Shown: piece by piece, positions 48,505 to 60,500 of the stretch
Numbering within the stretch: position 1 is the stretch's first letter
Layout: every line of letters begins with the position of its first letter
Origin: Nymphaea colorata
Taxonomy: Eukaryota; Streptophyta; Magnoliopsida; Nymphaeales; Nymphaeaceae
Assembly: GCF_008831285.2 (NCBI RefSeq)
Contig: NC_045140.1
Location: 27,918,131 to 27,982,130 of the forward strand
Length of the DNA: 64,000 nucleotides
Direction of reading: 5' to 3'
The notes under the pieces: model-generated
What the model was told of the DNA's origin: nothing
The model's database searches: none
The model's input: only the letters and a program-made list of their open reading frames with translations
Program-made: the position numbers and the translations under genes

Positions 48505-51500
48505 ACTAGTGACCTTTTCTGTTCCTATTTTCATAAACATATAGTAATGTACATCTAGCCAAATAGACATGATCTCCATGTCCGAAAACCTACAAATCAA
48601 CATGAAATTCTTATTTTTCTGATGCATAGATAGAAATTTTATTAGCCAAAAGAGCTTAGACTGTTTATCTTGAAACCCAGACAACATATATTTATGCACC
48701 TAAATAACATGAGTTTACATTGGTTTCAAAGGGAAACACATAGTTTTTACATTGCTTTCTAGGGTGTCGGACATGAAGATCACGCCTATGTGGTTCTTTT
48801 CACAAGAAAACAGATCTGAAGGTGAAAGGTTTGGCAATACATTCACTTGAGAGCACATGATAATTCGTTTATTTATTTAGGTTTATATCTAAAGGACAAT
48901 TTTAAAATTTAAGCTAATCAAGAAAAATTAACACCTGCCAGTGCAGCAACAGACACACAGAGAAAGAGAGAGAGAAAGAGAGAGAGAAGGAGAGAGAGAG
49001 AGAGAGAGAGTATTGTACAGTTTATGGTTCAAACCAAGTCACAGAAAACGTGTATTAATCGAAAAAACGCATATAATACGCGAAAGATATGTCAGCCATA
49101 TAAAACGGCAATTAGACACTTTTTTTTTAAAAATGCCAGAAAATAAAAACGTGAAAAAACATGTATTATACGCATTTTTTCACGTTTTTTGTATTTTTTA
49201 TTAATTTTTATTTTTTATAACTTTCAGGATTTATTAAATGTTTTAAATTTTTAAAAAATTTGCCAAGATTTTCCCGAAATATACAACTTTTCCATATTAT
49301 ACCCAAGAAATTCCCGAAATATACAACTTTTCCATATTATACCCGAGAATTTCCTCGCAGTATAATACCCATACACAATATATGTGACAATGGTTCAAAT
49401 AAATTCCATATTAGAAATTCTTTTTCAAAACTTCAAGCTACTAAAAGGTTAAAAAATGTTAGAATTCCACACACATGACACCACTATGAACCAATACAAC
49501 AATGTCAGAGCTCTAGTATGTATGCTTATTTGGGTGTATGTATGGAACCAAAATTGAGCACCTAGAATTGAAGTTCCAGTGCAGAAATCTTCATCTCATC
49601 AAGTTATCTGGTGCTGAGACTAGCACCAGTTGAGGACATTCTGTGAATGTCTATAACAAGCCTTACCTTGAATTAACACTAAGGATAAGATACATTTAGG
49701 TAGCGTTTCATAAGCCGGAATTTTACTGTAGCACAGGAAATTTAATTCAAATTTTCAAAATTTTTCCAGTTTCATCAAACATGGAATTTTTTTTTTACCG
49801 TTGGGGCTCAAAACGGAATAATATTTCCGGAAATATTATTCCAGCTGAGAGACGGAATAATATTTCCGGTTTTTTTTTTTTTTTAACCGTTGGGGAGGAA
49901 GAAGGGACGGGGAGGAAGGAGGGAGGAGGAAGAAGGAGGAAAAGGGAAGGAGGGAGGAGGAAGAAGGGAGGAAGAAGGGAAGGAGGGAGGAGGAGGGAGG
50001 AAAGAAGAAGGGAAGGAGGGAGGAGGAAGAAGAAGGGAAGAAGGGAGGAGGAGGGAGGAAAGAAGAAGGGAGGAGGAGGGAGGAAAGAAGAAGGGAAGAA
50101 GGAAAGAAAGGAAGGAGGGAGGAGGAAGGAAGGAGGGAGGAGGAAGAAGGTAAGGAGGGAGGAGGAAGCAACAGAGGGTTTACCCTCTGCTGGCGACGTC
50201 CGCTGCTCACAATCGGAGAAAGAGAGGGGCGGAAGCCCCTCTAATCGTGGCTGATGGGAAAGGAAGGAGAAAGGGCAGGCCTGCCGCCCACCCTTTTTTC
50301 CCTCTCCGTCTACACCCTCGTCGCCATCATCGGTGATGGCCCTCTTCCTCCTTCTTCCTCCCTTCCCTTCCCTCACCCTTTTCCTCCTCCTCCTCCCTTC
50401 CCTTCCCTTCCCTTCTTCCTCCTCCTCCCTTCCCTTCCCTTCCCTTCTTCCTCCTCCTTCTTCCCTCGCTCCCTTCTTCTTCTTCCCTCCTTCCCTTCCT
50501 CCTCCTCCTCCCTCCCTTCCCTTCCCTTCTTCCTCCTCCTCCCTTCTTCCTCCTTCCGCCCTGGCTCCCTTCTGCCTCCTCCCTCCTTCCGCCCTGGCTC
50601 CCTTCTTCCTCCACCCTCCTTCCCTTCTTCCTCGTTCTTCCTCACCATTTCCACCAAATGAAGAATTTTTTTTCTAGAAAAATATTTCCTCTATAACAAA
50701 CAGAAGCTGGTTTTGGAAAAACAGAAAAATATTTCCCATTCTTCAATTCCAGAAATTTATTTCTAGAAATTTTTTTCCAGAAATATATTTTTGGCCATCA
50801 AACACTACCTTAGTGAAACAACTCTTCCCAAGTTCCCACTGTTCCTGACTCTCCATGGCACCATTGGGGTTCAATTTCATATACTTGAGCATTTAAATTT
50901 TGTAACCCTCCCCCCAAATTTATTTATGAAACATAGGGATGTCATAATTCGCTGGTACCAACATAAAGCATATGACCACCCGAACCTAATTTCAGCACGT
51001 CTTATCTACTATTTCTCATTTAATGTAAGGAAACATGAACAAAAGGAGACAAGCTAAAAAAACCACAGCATTTTAGCCATATGTTTCACATGGATATTCA
51101 GAATATCAAATGGTTTCTTAGCATTAGCTATAGTTTTTGTCTCCAACAAATAAATCGACTAAGAACAATAGCATTTAATACAAAATCTAAAAACAGTTCC
51201 CGATGCACAAAACACATCAATTCAAGTACTATGAAGTAGAGATGACAGTATATGTGTGTGTGTGTGCATGCACTTCAACCTATAGAATTAACAATAACAA
51301 TACCATTACCAGGTCAATGAAAGGCCTTATACTGTATTTTGCTGCGACAAATTCATAAACAGTAAAAAACAAACAACACATACCTCCTTTATATCATACT
51401 TTGATTCACGAAGTCTTTCACTCCAAAAGGTAATGTCCCAATGTTTCAAATCATCTGCTTCAACTGCACCCTGCTCTCTTGAGAAAATCTTAAGGTCCTC

Positions 51501-54500
51501 CATGTCTGCATAACATTTTAAACCTTCTAATTTCCAATTCATTAATCAATAGAAAAAAAAAACAAATTTCAGCTCTGAATCCAAAAACACATATAGACGT
51601 GCATATATAAGAGGAATCTCTTAACTCATATCCGAGATGCCTTCAAGATGGGCGGGCAGTGTTCATTTGCAGGCTCTGACGAGTGATGACATACATACGT
51701 ACATACATATAATATACGGGAAAACCTATTGAACCATCCATTGACATAGATGGACAGGTTTTTCTTCTTTTCCCCTCAAATCCTATTTTAATTCTAGGAT
51801 TACATCTTGGGTGAAGGTCTGGATACCCTGGACATGGTCAACCTCGTGTCAAGTGTGGCCCACAAAGAGAGGTCCTTATCTGTCCAAATAGATTTGAACA
51901 AAGTTGACCGAACCCATTTTTGACTTTTTTAAGGTAAAATAATTAATATATTTTAAATAAATAAAAGGAAGAGATCAACTTTGATTGTCCTCCTATGGAT
52001 CTCCCTCCCTGCAGCCGTTCAGTTCATCTGCTCAGCAGTGACCAGCAGCAACTCACCAGCAAGAAGACCCACAAGTGCTGTGCTCTCCTTCCTCTCTCTT
52101 TCCCTTTCTAAATTTAGGAATTCTAAAAACCTGAAAATTATGTTGAACTGAAAAAGATTTCATTTATACTTCTTTGAAACATAAATTAAATTCATGAACT
52201 GAAATCCATTTTTATTTATGTTCCTTTGAGATCAACTTTTTTATTGGTGGATATTTTACTTTATTTTATTTTCTTTAAATTTTCAATTCCAATACGTAAA
52301 TGAAATCAATTTTTATTGTGCATTTTTTTGCTATATTAGTCATTTTATTTGCTATGTTGTTAAGGCCTCGCCTAGGCATCAGCGACACCTAGGGATGGAC
52401 TAAGCATTGTCACCTATGTCCACTACTTAGGCGACGGGATATGTGCTGGTGCCTAGGCTGGCTTAGGCACCAGCACGCCTAGTCCATGGGAAAGTGAAAA
52501 GTCATCTTCTCTTTCAATTAAAGTTTCTTAATTGAGTATATATTGTTATGTACTTTATTTTGTATTGATTACGTATTTTTATGTATTGTTAAGTTGATTA
52601 CATTGTTATATGTATATACTGTTAGTCACTTGTTCTGTTAATATAGTACTGTGATACCTCATACCTATTATATATATGTATACCCTAGTATGGTTATGTA
52701 ACGGACTTATATCATATAGTCATATGTATTATTAATTAGTTATACCTGTTATGAACTTATATGTATAAACTTATCTGTATATACTATTATGTACCAATGT
52801 TATCACTGGCGTAGCGTATCGTGTATCGGTCGGGCCGACCTATACGCCGTATCGTAACGTATCGTAAACGTATCGTAACGTATCGTAAAATTAATTTTTT
52901 AATTTTTAAAAAATATTTAAAAATTATAAAAATTTCCAAAAAATCATAAAAACTTCTAAAAATTCCGAAAAAACAAGTAAAAATCAGAAAAAATCAAGAA
53001 AATTGTATTTAAAGGAACATTCATCACTCATGTATATGATTATGAAGTGTGAACTATGAAGTATGAACAACACATTCCAAAATAAGAAATCAGACATTCA
53101 AAATAACATAATAGGCAGCTGAAGAGAATTCAATTACATCACAATTCATAAGTTCAAAAGTGAAAACATATAGTTATCAATCATGATTCATTCAAGTTTC
53201 AACAACAATCCTCGTCAATCGCCATTTCCATCATCATCTTCATGATCATCTTCATTTTCTTCATTAAGTGCTTCTATCCCCTTTGTTGGAAATGGAATGT
53301 CACCAACATTCCATTGCTCTCCAGCCTCTCATTCTTCAATAATCTCTGCTACTCCTTCAAGGTTCAAAAAATCAAGATCGTCCTCAAGGTCATCAAGTAT
53401 TACATATTGGTGTTAGAAATCAAAAAACCCTCTTTCTCCAAGCTTCCCACCGTCCCGAGACTACCCACAACAAGAAATAAAGCTTCTTCACCGGCAAATC
53501 TTGATGCAAATGGAGAAAATCTCTCCATCCCACGTCTCTTGCAGTGTTTAGAAACAATAGAGGAGAGAGAGAGGAGCGTAGGTTTTAAAAAAAGATGCAA
53601 AAAAGGGGCCGTCGGGCCCCATTTTCATTTTAACCCCGTATCGTACGATACGGGGGTGTATCGCCCGTATCGTACGATACGGGCGATACGCGTGCGATAC
53701 GCACGCGTATCGTGCGTAATACCTGTATCGTACCGCTTTTGTTGATACGGACGATACGTATCGTACGATACGCGTCCGTATCGTACGATACGGATAACAT
53801 TGTTATGTACTATTAGTCTGTATTGTTATTTTACCTGCTGTTATACCTATTACATGTATTGTAATACCTGTTATATGTATTCTTAATTTGTTTTAAAACC
53901 TGCTGTTATACCTGTTATATGTACTTTAATACAATTTGTTATTCCTGTAACCCTGTTATATGTATTGTAATACCTGCTATATGCATATACTGTATGTATA
54001 GTATTGCATTGCATCAATCTGTTATATGTATATACTGTGTAGTATTGTGATACCTGCTATATGTATACGTTAGTATGGCAGTACTTATATGTATTGTTAC
54101 TGCTATGTACTTATATGTATGGTATTATGTACGGTTAGTCTTTTTTATTATATTATACCTTCTTTAAGTACAGATGGATAAAAGTCTTCTTGTGGATTTA
54201 CATTCATTCTTATAGAGATTAGATTTAGTTTGTTTTGTTGTTTCTTGTATTAGATTACATTTAATGAGTAACATTACACTTCTGCTATGATTTTGCATAT
54301 TCAATGAAGTCAACAATTATTTTTTGATTGTTTAAGTTGATTATGCTTGTTATATTACTACTCTCCACATTTCAAATATTAATAATAGTTAATCAAAATA
54401 ACCTGACATATTAACATAACTAAAAAAATTTTTTAAAAATTTGGTCACCTTTTTTGCCTAGGCCCATCTAGGCATGGCGCCCAGGTAGCGCCTTGACAAC

Positions 54501-54545
54501 ATAGCTTATTTGTTTGTTTAGAATTTATACATACACACACATATA

Positions 54546-54588
<43 letters not shown>

Positions 54589-57500
54589 ACATCCATATCC
54601 CTACACCAAAAGCTTTTGAAAATGCTTCACCTGTAACTGTACTGGTTCCCACACTCGTGCGGCAATAGTTCATAACTTGATAACAAAGTGAGACAAAAGT
54701 AGATATGTGGAAAATGAAAGCAAAGACAAAAACATGAAAATCTCTACATTAACCTATTCAAAAGGCCTATACCACATTCCCAGCGCATGATGTACTTTTT
54801 TCTTTCTTGCTAGGTTGAGGGATCCTTTTTCCACCGCCTTCAAGAGAGGACATTGTGCCTCTCGTCCTCGGGGTCACAGAGCATGTTTCAAGACTTTTTA
54901 TGGTACAGGGGAAAAGCGCATTGGGACGTGACAACGACCACAAGTATTGTAACCTAAAACCCTTGTAAGTGGACCGCCTTGCCGCCCATATCACCCCCCT
55001 TGAGGCCCAGTGCATTGATGTCTATTGCACTTGAAATATGAGGGAAAAAAAATATTCTACAAGAAATAAAAAAAGAATGTGTGCATAGAAAAACTTAATG
55101 CTATTAGTATTGAGAGAAAACAAAATGAGGAAGAAGCTGAAATGCTCCCCTAGATCTCAGCCAATACAAGGCTTGTGACGCCAAATCTGCCTACATTAGC
55201 CGATATGGCCCCATATCGAACAAAATGGTTTTTATTTTTTTACTTAATTTACTGTAGCATATACAGCCTGATACAGCCATTCAGGCTGATGCACATCAGC
55301 CAATGTAGTATACTGTTCAGGTTTCTGATACCAGAAGAAAACCAATGTGAACAACACTGGAGAAGATAAAACAACAGCAAGCAAACTTGGAAACTAATTT
55401 CCACCTTTAACCGCAGCATCCCAAGAAGCACTCCGGAGCTTTTCCAATAGTTCTCCAGCCTTTTCAACTGTTGCCATTTTCATTGCCATGCTTACCTAGA
55501 AAAACCAAATTTGTATAGTTCTGTAAATACACATGTCCAATATGATGACACAAACAAGTTAAGTGCTAAATCTGTCATACCTCTGCATGATTCTTGTACC
55601 CAAGCAATCTTGCCTTCTCCTGTCGTAGCTTCAGAATTTGGTCAATAAGAGACGTATTGTCAAGATCCCCATCAGAGGCACGACTTATGTATGCACGATA
55701 AACTTCCTCGCGTAAAGACCGATTCCGTGCATGCTGCAAAATTGGAAGATAGCTAGGAGCATCTAGTGTAATCATCCAGGGACCATTTTCAGCAGTGGCA
55801 CCTTCATGTCCCTGATCATGTAACACAACAATGAAAATTGAGACAAAAGGAAGACTATACAAACAGAAGATTTTTCAGAATCAGCAACATGATTTAATAG
55901 ATACACAAAACAGTAACAATTTCAATTATTAGTCTAATCTGCATATCAAAGAACAACACCTTGGATGCTGCCATTTGGGCAAACAGAGCAAGTGCAGTCG
56001 CAGGCAACCCATCAAGTTCATTCTTGTCTGTGATCAATTTCTCAAACTTCTTAGTAGCATCTAGAACATTTTCACCAAACTTTTGTGATAGTTTTTCCAG
56101 TTCCTGCAACATAAATCTCACTGTGAAAATGTGGAGCAGAATTATGATGAATCAATTATCTGGAGCATATTGTTGAACTAGCCAAGAGCTTACTTCTACA
56201 CTAGAGTCCTAGAGAGTGCATGGTGGACAACTAGCATTCCCTTGTCCTCCTCTATATGAAGAACAGTAAAGTAGGCAATCAAGGGGGAAATTCTAGCGTT
56301 AAGAATGACGTGAGTCATGCAAGCTAGTGCAATATCTAACAAAACAATCACATCAAAGAGAAGAAACTGATGAAAACTAACAAGCCAGCACCTAGTTTGG
56401 AAAAAACCATTCAAGTCAAGCACCCATTTTTAGTTAACAACGTGACACTCTTTTTTAGTGAACAATATGGTAACCTCCACCTCTGCAGAGATACTCAGGT
56501 AAAGCTGTTAACTCACACACACTTCGATAACTAAGGCAATTAGGGCAAATCCCCTCTGCAGCGGGTTAACATCTCATCAAAGACTCGGGTCAACTCCCGA
56601 CTACATATAAGGGTGATCACATTTGGGTAATTAAAAGAGATCTGACCCAATACATGGAACAGAACCGACTCGTGTATTGTCTATATTCTGCCCTTTTATT
56701 ACGAGACCTATACTTTTACTGGGTTGCTATCAATTGCCTCCCTCTCAGGACCAGCAGCTTGTCCTCAAGGTGTGAAGTTGGGAAAGCATTGCTGTAATGT
56801 TTTTGATTCTTCCCAAGTAGGCTCAAGAGCATTGTCTCTGTGCCATTCGATCAACCACTGAGTAAGAATGGCCAGACCCTTGAACAGAACGCTGCTGGAG
56901 TACCCTGAATGGCTGGGGCTTGGGGGGTGTCATGGCTGGTCATTGGAAGTGGAAACAGTTCTAGCAGTAGTTCCTTTCATTGGTAGCATGGCTTGAGTCT
57001 TGAGACATGGAACACAGGGTGAATAGCTGAGTCAGCTAGTAAGATTAGACTTTAAGCCACTCTGCCTACCTTGCCTTGAATCTGAAAGGGCCCAGCATAC
57101 CGAGCCATCAATTTGTGCACACCAGCAGATTTGCGTGCTACTTTGCCTGCAGGAAAAAATTTCAAATACACTGAATCCCTTGTCTTAAACTCCTTGTCCC
57201 TGCAGTATTGATTATGTTGCTGTACCATCGGTTCTCGACAGCAGCTAATCGAGCCTTGATTACATCTAAGGCTTTATCACAGCAAAGTAGCTGAGCATCT
57301 ACTTCAGTTATCTGATCTCCTTGCGGCTAGTACCTGTTAAGGTCAGGGGTGATCTCCCATACACTACCTCAAACAGGGATACACATTGTTTAGCTGTATG
57401 ATATGCATACTCAGCCCATGACAAATATTCAGTCCAGTTGTGAGGTTACTGTTCCGCATAACATCTCAAGTAAGTTTCCAGAATCATATTCACAACCTCC

Positions 57501-60500
57501 ATTGGCCCATCTGTCTGAGGATTGTATCCAGTACTCATGCATAGTTTCGTTCCCTCCAGGGCAAAGTATTGCTACCAAAAGTTACTGCGAAACAAGGAAT
57601 CCCTATCACTTACAATCGACCTATGCATGCCATGGAGCTTCCCAACTTGTTCCTGAAAGGTATCCGTACACCCTTGGTTGTCAAGGGATGTGACAAGGAT
57701 ATAAAGTGAGTGTACTTCGACAGCCTGTCCACTACCACCCGCACCACAGATTTTCCCTTTGATCTCGGTAATCCTTCGAAGAAATCCACCGAAATGTTCC
57801 CCAAATGCGCATCAGAATTAGTAAAGGTTACAAAAGTCCAGCAGACTTCAATGACTCATATTTGTGCCTTTGACAAACGTCACATTGCTGCACATATTCT
57901 CGTATTTCTTCTTCTTTCCTGGCCAGTAGAATATGCGGCGAATACATTTATATATGCCTTTTGCTCCTTGGTGCCTGGCTTTCGGGGAATCATGGTATAT
58001 GGCCATTAATGCCCTGGTCAACCCAGACTCTGGTGGTAAATAAATTCTATTCTGAAATAGAGGTATGGTTTCCACCAGGTATACCCGTAAGTCTTCACTG
58101 GTTCTCCTTCCAGCCTCTTCTTAAGGTTATTCACTGACACAACAGTCTGATAATCTGAGTCAATTGGCCGAATAAGGGAACAGAATTGGTGAGCAGTAAC
58201 CACCTTCTGGTTTTCCACTTCATATTGTCTTGAAAGTCCTTCTACTGCACTGTCTTGAGATCATTTCTTATATCTAACTTCAAAGTCATAACCAGTTACT
58301 TTGAGTATCCATTTCTGCTGGGCAAGGGAATGGATCTTCTTTTGCATGCAATATCTTAAACCGTGATGATCCGTTTGCACAAAAAATCTCCTTCCGAGTA
58401 GGTAGTGATGCCACTTTTGGATGGCAGCGACCATGGCTATTAATTTGCACCCATACGCAGATTTCCCTTTAAATTTTTCTCTCATAGCTCTACTGAAGTA
58501 GGTGACATGATGCTGATTCTGATTGTGAACAGGGCCTATGCTGACTTCTGAGGCATCAGTCTCTACAATAAAGGGCTGCAAATAGTCAGGCAGCCTTAAA
58601 ATAGGGGCACTGCTGATGGCTTCCTTCAATTTGTTGAACGCCTCTATTTTGTTCTCCCTCCATTCAAACTGGCTATTCCTTAACGCGGCTGTGAGAGTGG
58701 CAATGATAGTCCCAAAATTGTTGACAAATTTTCGGTAATATCCTGCCAATCCAAAAAAAAACATGCAGTCCTTTAACTCCCTTAAGCACTTCCCAACCTT
58801 TTATCGCAGATACCTTCTCTTCTTCCATGTTTACTCCTCCCTTCAAAATGGTATGCCGCAAATATGTCAGACGACTGCTCCCGAAGAAGCACTTGGAGGC
58901 TTTGGCATGCAGTTGGCGATGAAGCAGCAACAGTGTTATCCATATCGTACGATACAACTCGTCTAGGTGAAGAAAACCCAGACGATACGGCTCGATACGC
59001 TTGCGTATCGTGCCCGTATAGAGTGTATCGTACGATACATGTAGTGTATCATATGATATACCCTGTATCTTACGATACAGAGTTAAAATTTGAAAAACGA
59101 TCCCAGGGCCCCTTTTTGAGTTATTCTTTTAAATTGAGACCCTCTCTAAACTTACCTAAAGGCTGTGAGAGGGAGAGATTTTGCTGGTTTCTCCAACAAA
59201 TCACTGTTTTGAGGAAGAAAGTAGAAACCATCAATTTGATGAACTCGTGATGTAGTTTACTAGACTTTGTAGCACTCTAAAGTCTAAAGTCAAAACTCGT
59301 ATGTGATAGATGCTCTTTAAACTTGTGATGGATCATGGATGCTTTAATATGCTATTTTCAATCTCTTAGCCTTACTATTCATTTTTCTGAATTTGTTGCT
59401 GATATATATGCCTATGGTTTATGAATGATGAATCATTAATGTTCCTTATGTGTGATGAGCTTTTTTTTATATGAAATACATTGTTCTTGACTTTTCTGTT
59501 TTTTTAGATATTTTTTCTTATTTTTTACTATTTTTAGTGTTTTTTAATTAAAAAATCAATTTTACAATGTGTTACGGTACATTTACGATACGTTATGATA
59601 CACTGTATAGGTTGGCCCGACTGGTACGCGATATGATATGCCAATGACAACATTGAGCAGCAGACTTAGGACCTATCAAAGAGGACTGAGATGCAAGCTT
59701 TCGTCTGAGCTAAAGACCAATATATCATTAAAAAAAACAGTACAAACTTTCTTAAGTAGGGAGGAAATATCTCATTCATGAGGGCTTGGAATGCGGGCGG
59801 GGGCATTTGTAAAACCGAAGAGCATTACCCTGAATTCGTAGTGCCCTTCGTGTGTTTGGAAGGCCGTATGTATGTCATCCTTGTCCATATGGATTTGGTG
59901 GTCCCCTACCCTCAAATCCAGCTTTGAGAAGACTCTTGCCCTTGCAAGTTCATCCAACAATTCTTCAATAACGGGAAAGGGATATCTATCATTGATCATG
60001 AGGGTATTGAAGGCCCTGTAATCTACACAGAAACGCCACGATCCATCTTTCTTTTTTACTAACAGGGCAGGTGATGAATAGGGGCTGCGATTGGGCTGTA
60101 TGACCCCTTCTTGCAGCATTTCCTTTATAAGTCTTTCAATCTCTTCAGTCTGGCCATAATCGTACCGACAGGGTCTGATATTTACTGGTTTAGCACTGGG
60201 CTCTATGGATTTGGTGGTCCCCTACCCTCAAAACCAGCTTTGAGAAGACTCTTGCCCTTGCAAGTTCATCCAACAATTCTTCAATAACGGGAAAGGGATA
60301 TCTATCATTGATCATGAGGGTATTGAAGGCCCTGTAATCTACACAGAAACGCCACGATCCATCTTTCTTTTTTACTAACAGGGCAGGTGATGAATAGGGG
60401 CTGCGATTGGGCTGTATGACCCCTTCTTGCAGCATTTCCTTTATAAGTCTTTCAATCTCTTCATTCTGGCCATAATCATACCGACAGGGTCTGATATTTA

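Noticed and set aside
49781-50657. Long open frames rich in Gly/Glu/Arg/Lys (plus) and Ser/Pro/Leu/Phe (minus)
   Set aside because: They are translations of the simple purine/pyrimidine arms of the foldback element; no domain, no start context, and both strands and all frames stay open.
54767-55015. 82-codon minus-strand frame in the oligopeptidase intron
   Set aside because: Resembles generic repeat-derived sequence; no motif and no splice sites linking it to the peptidase exons.
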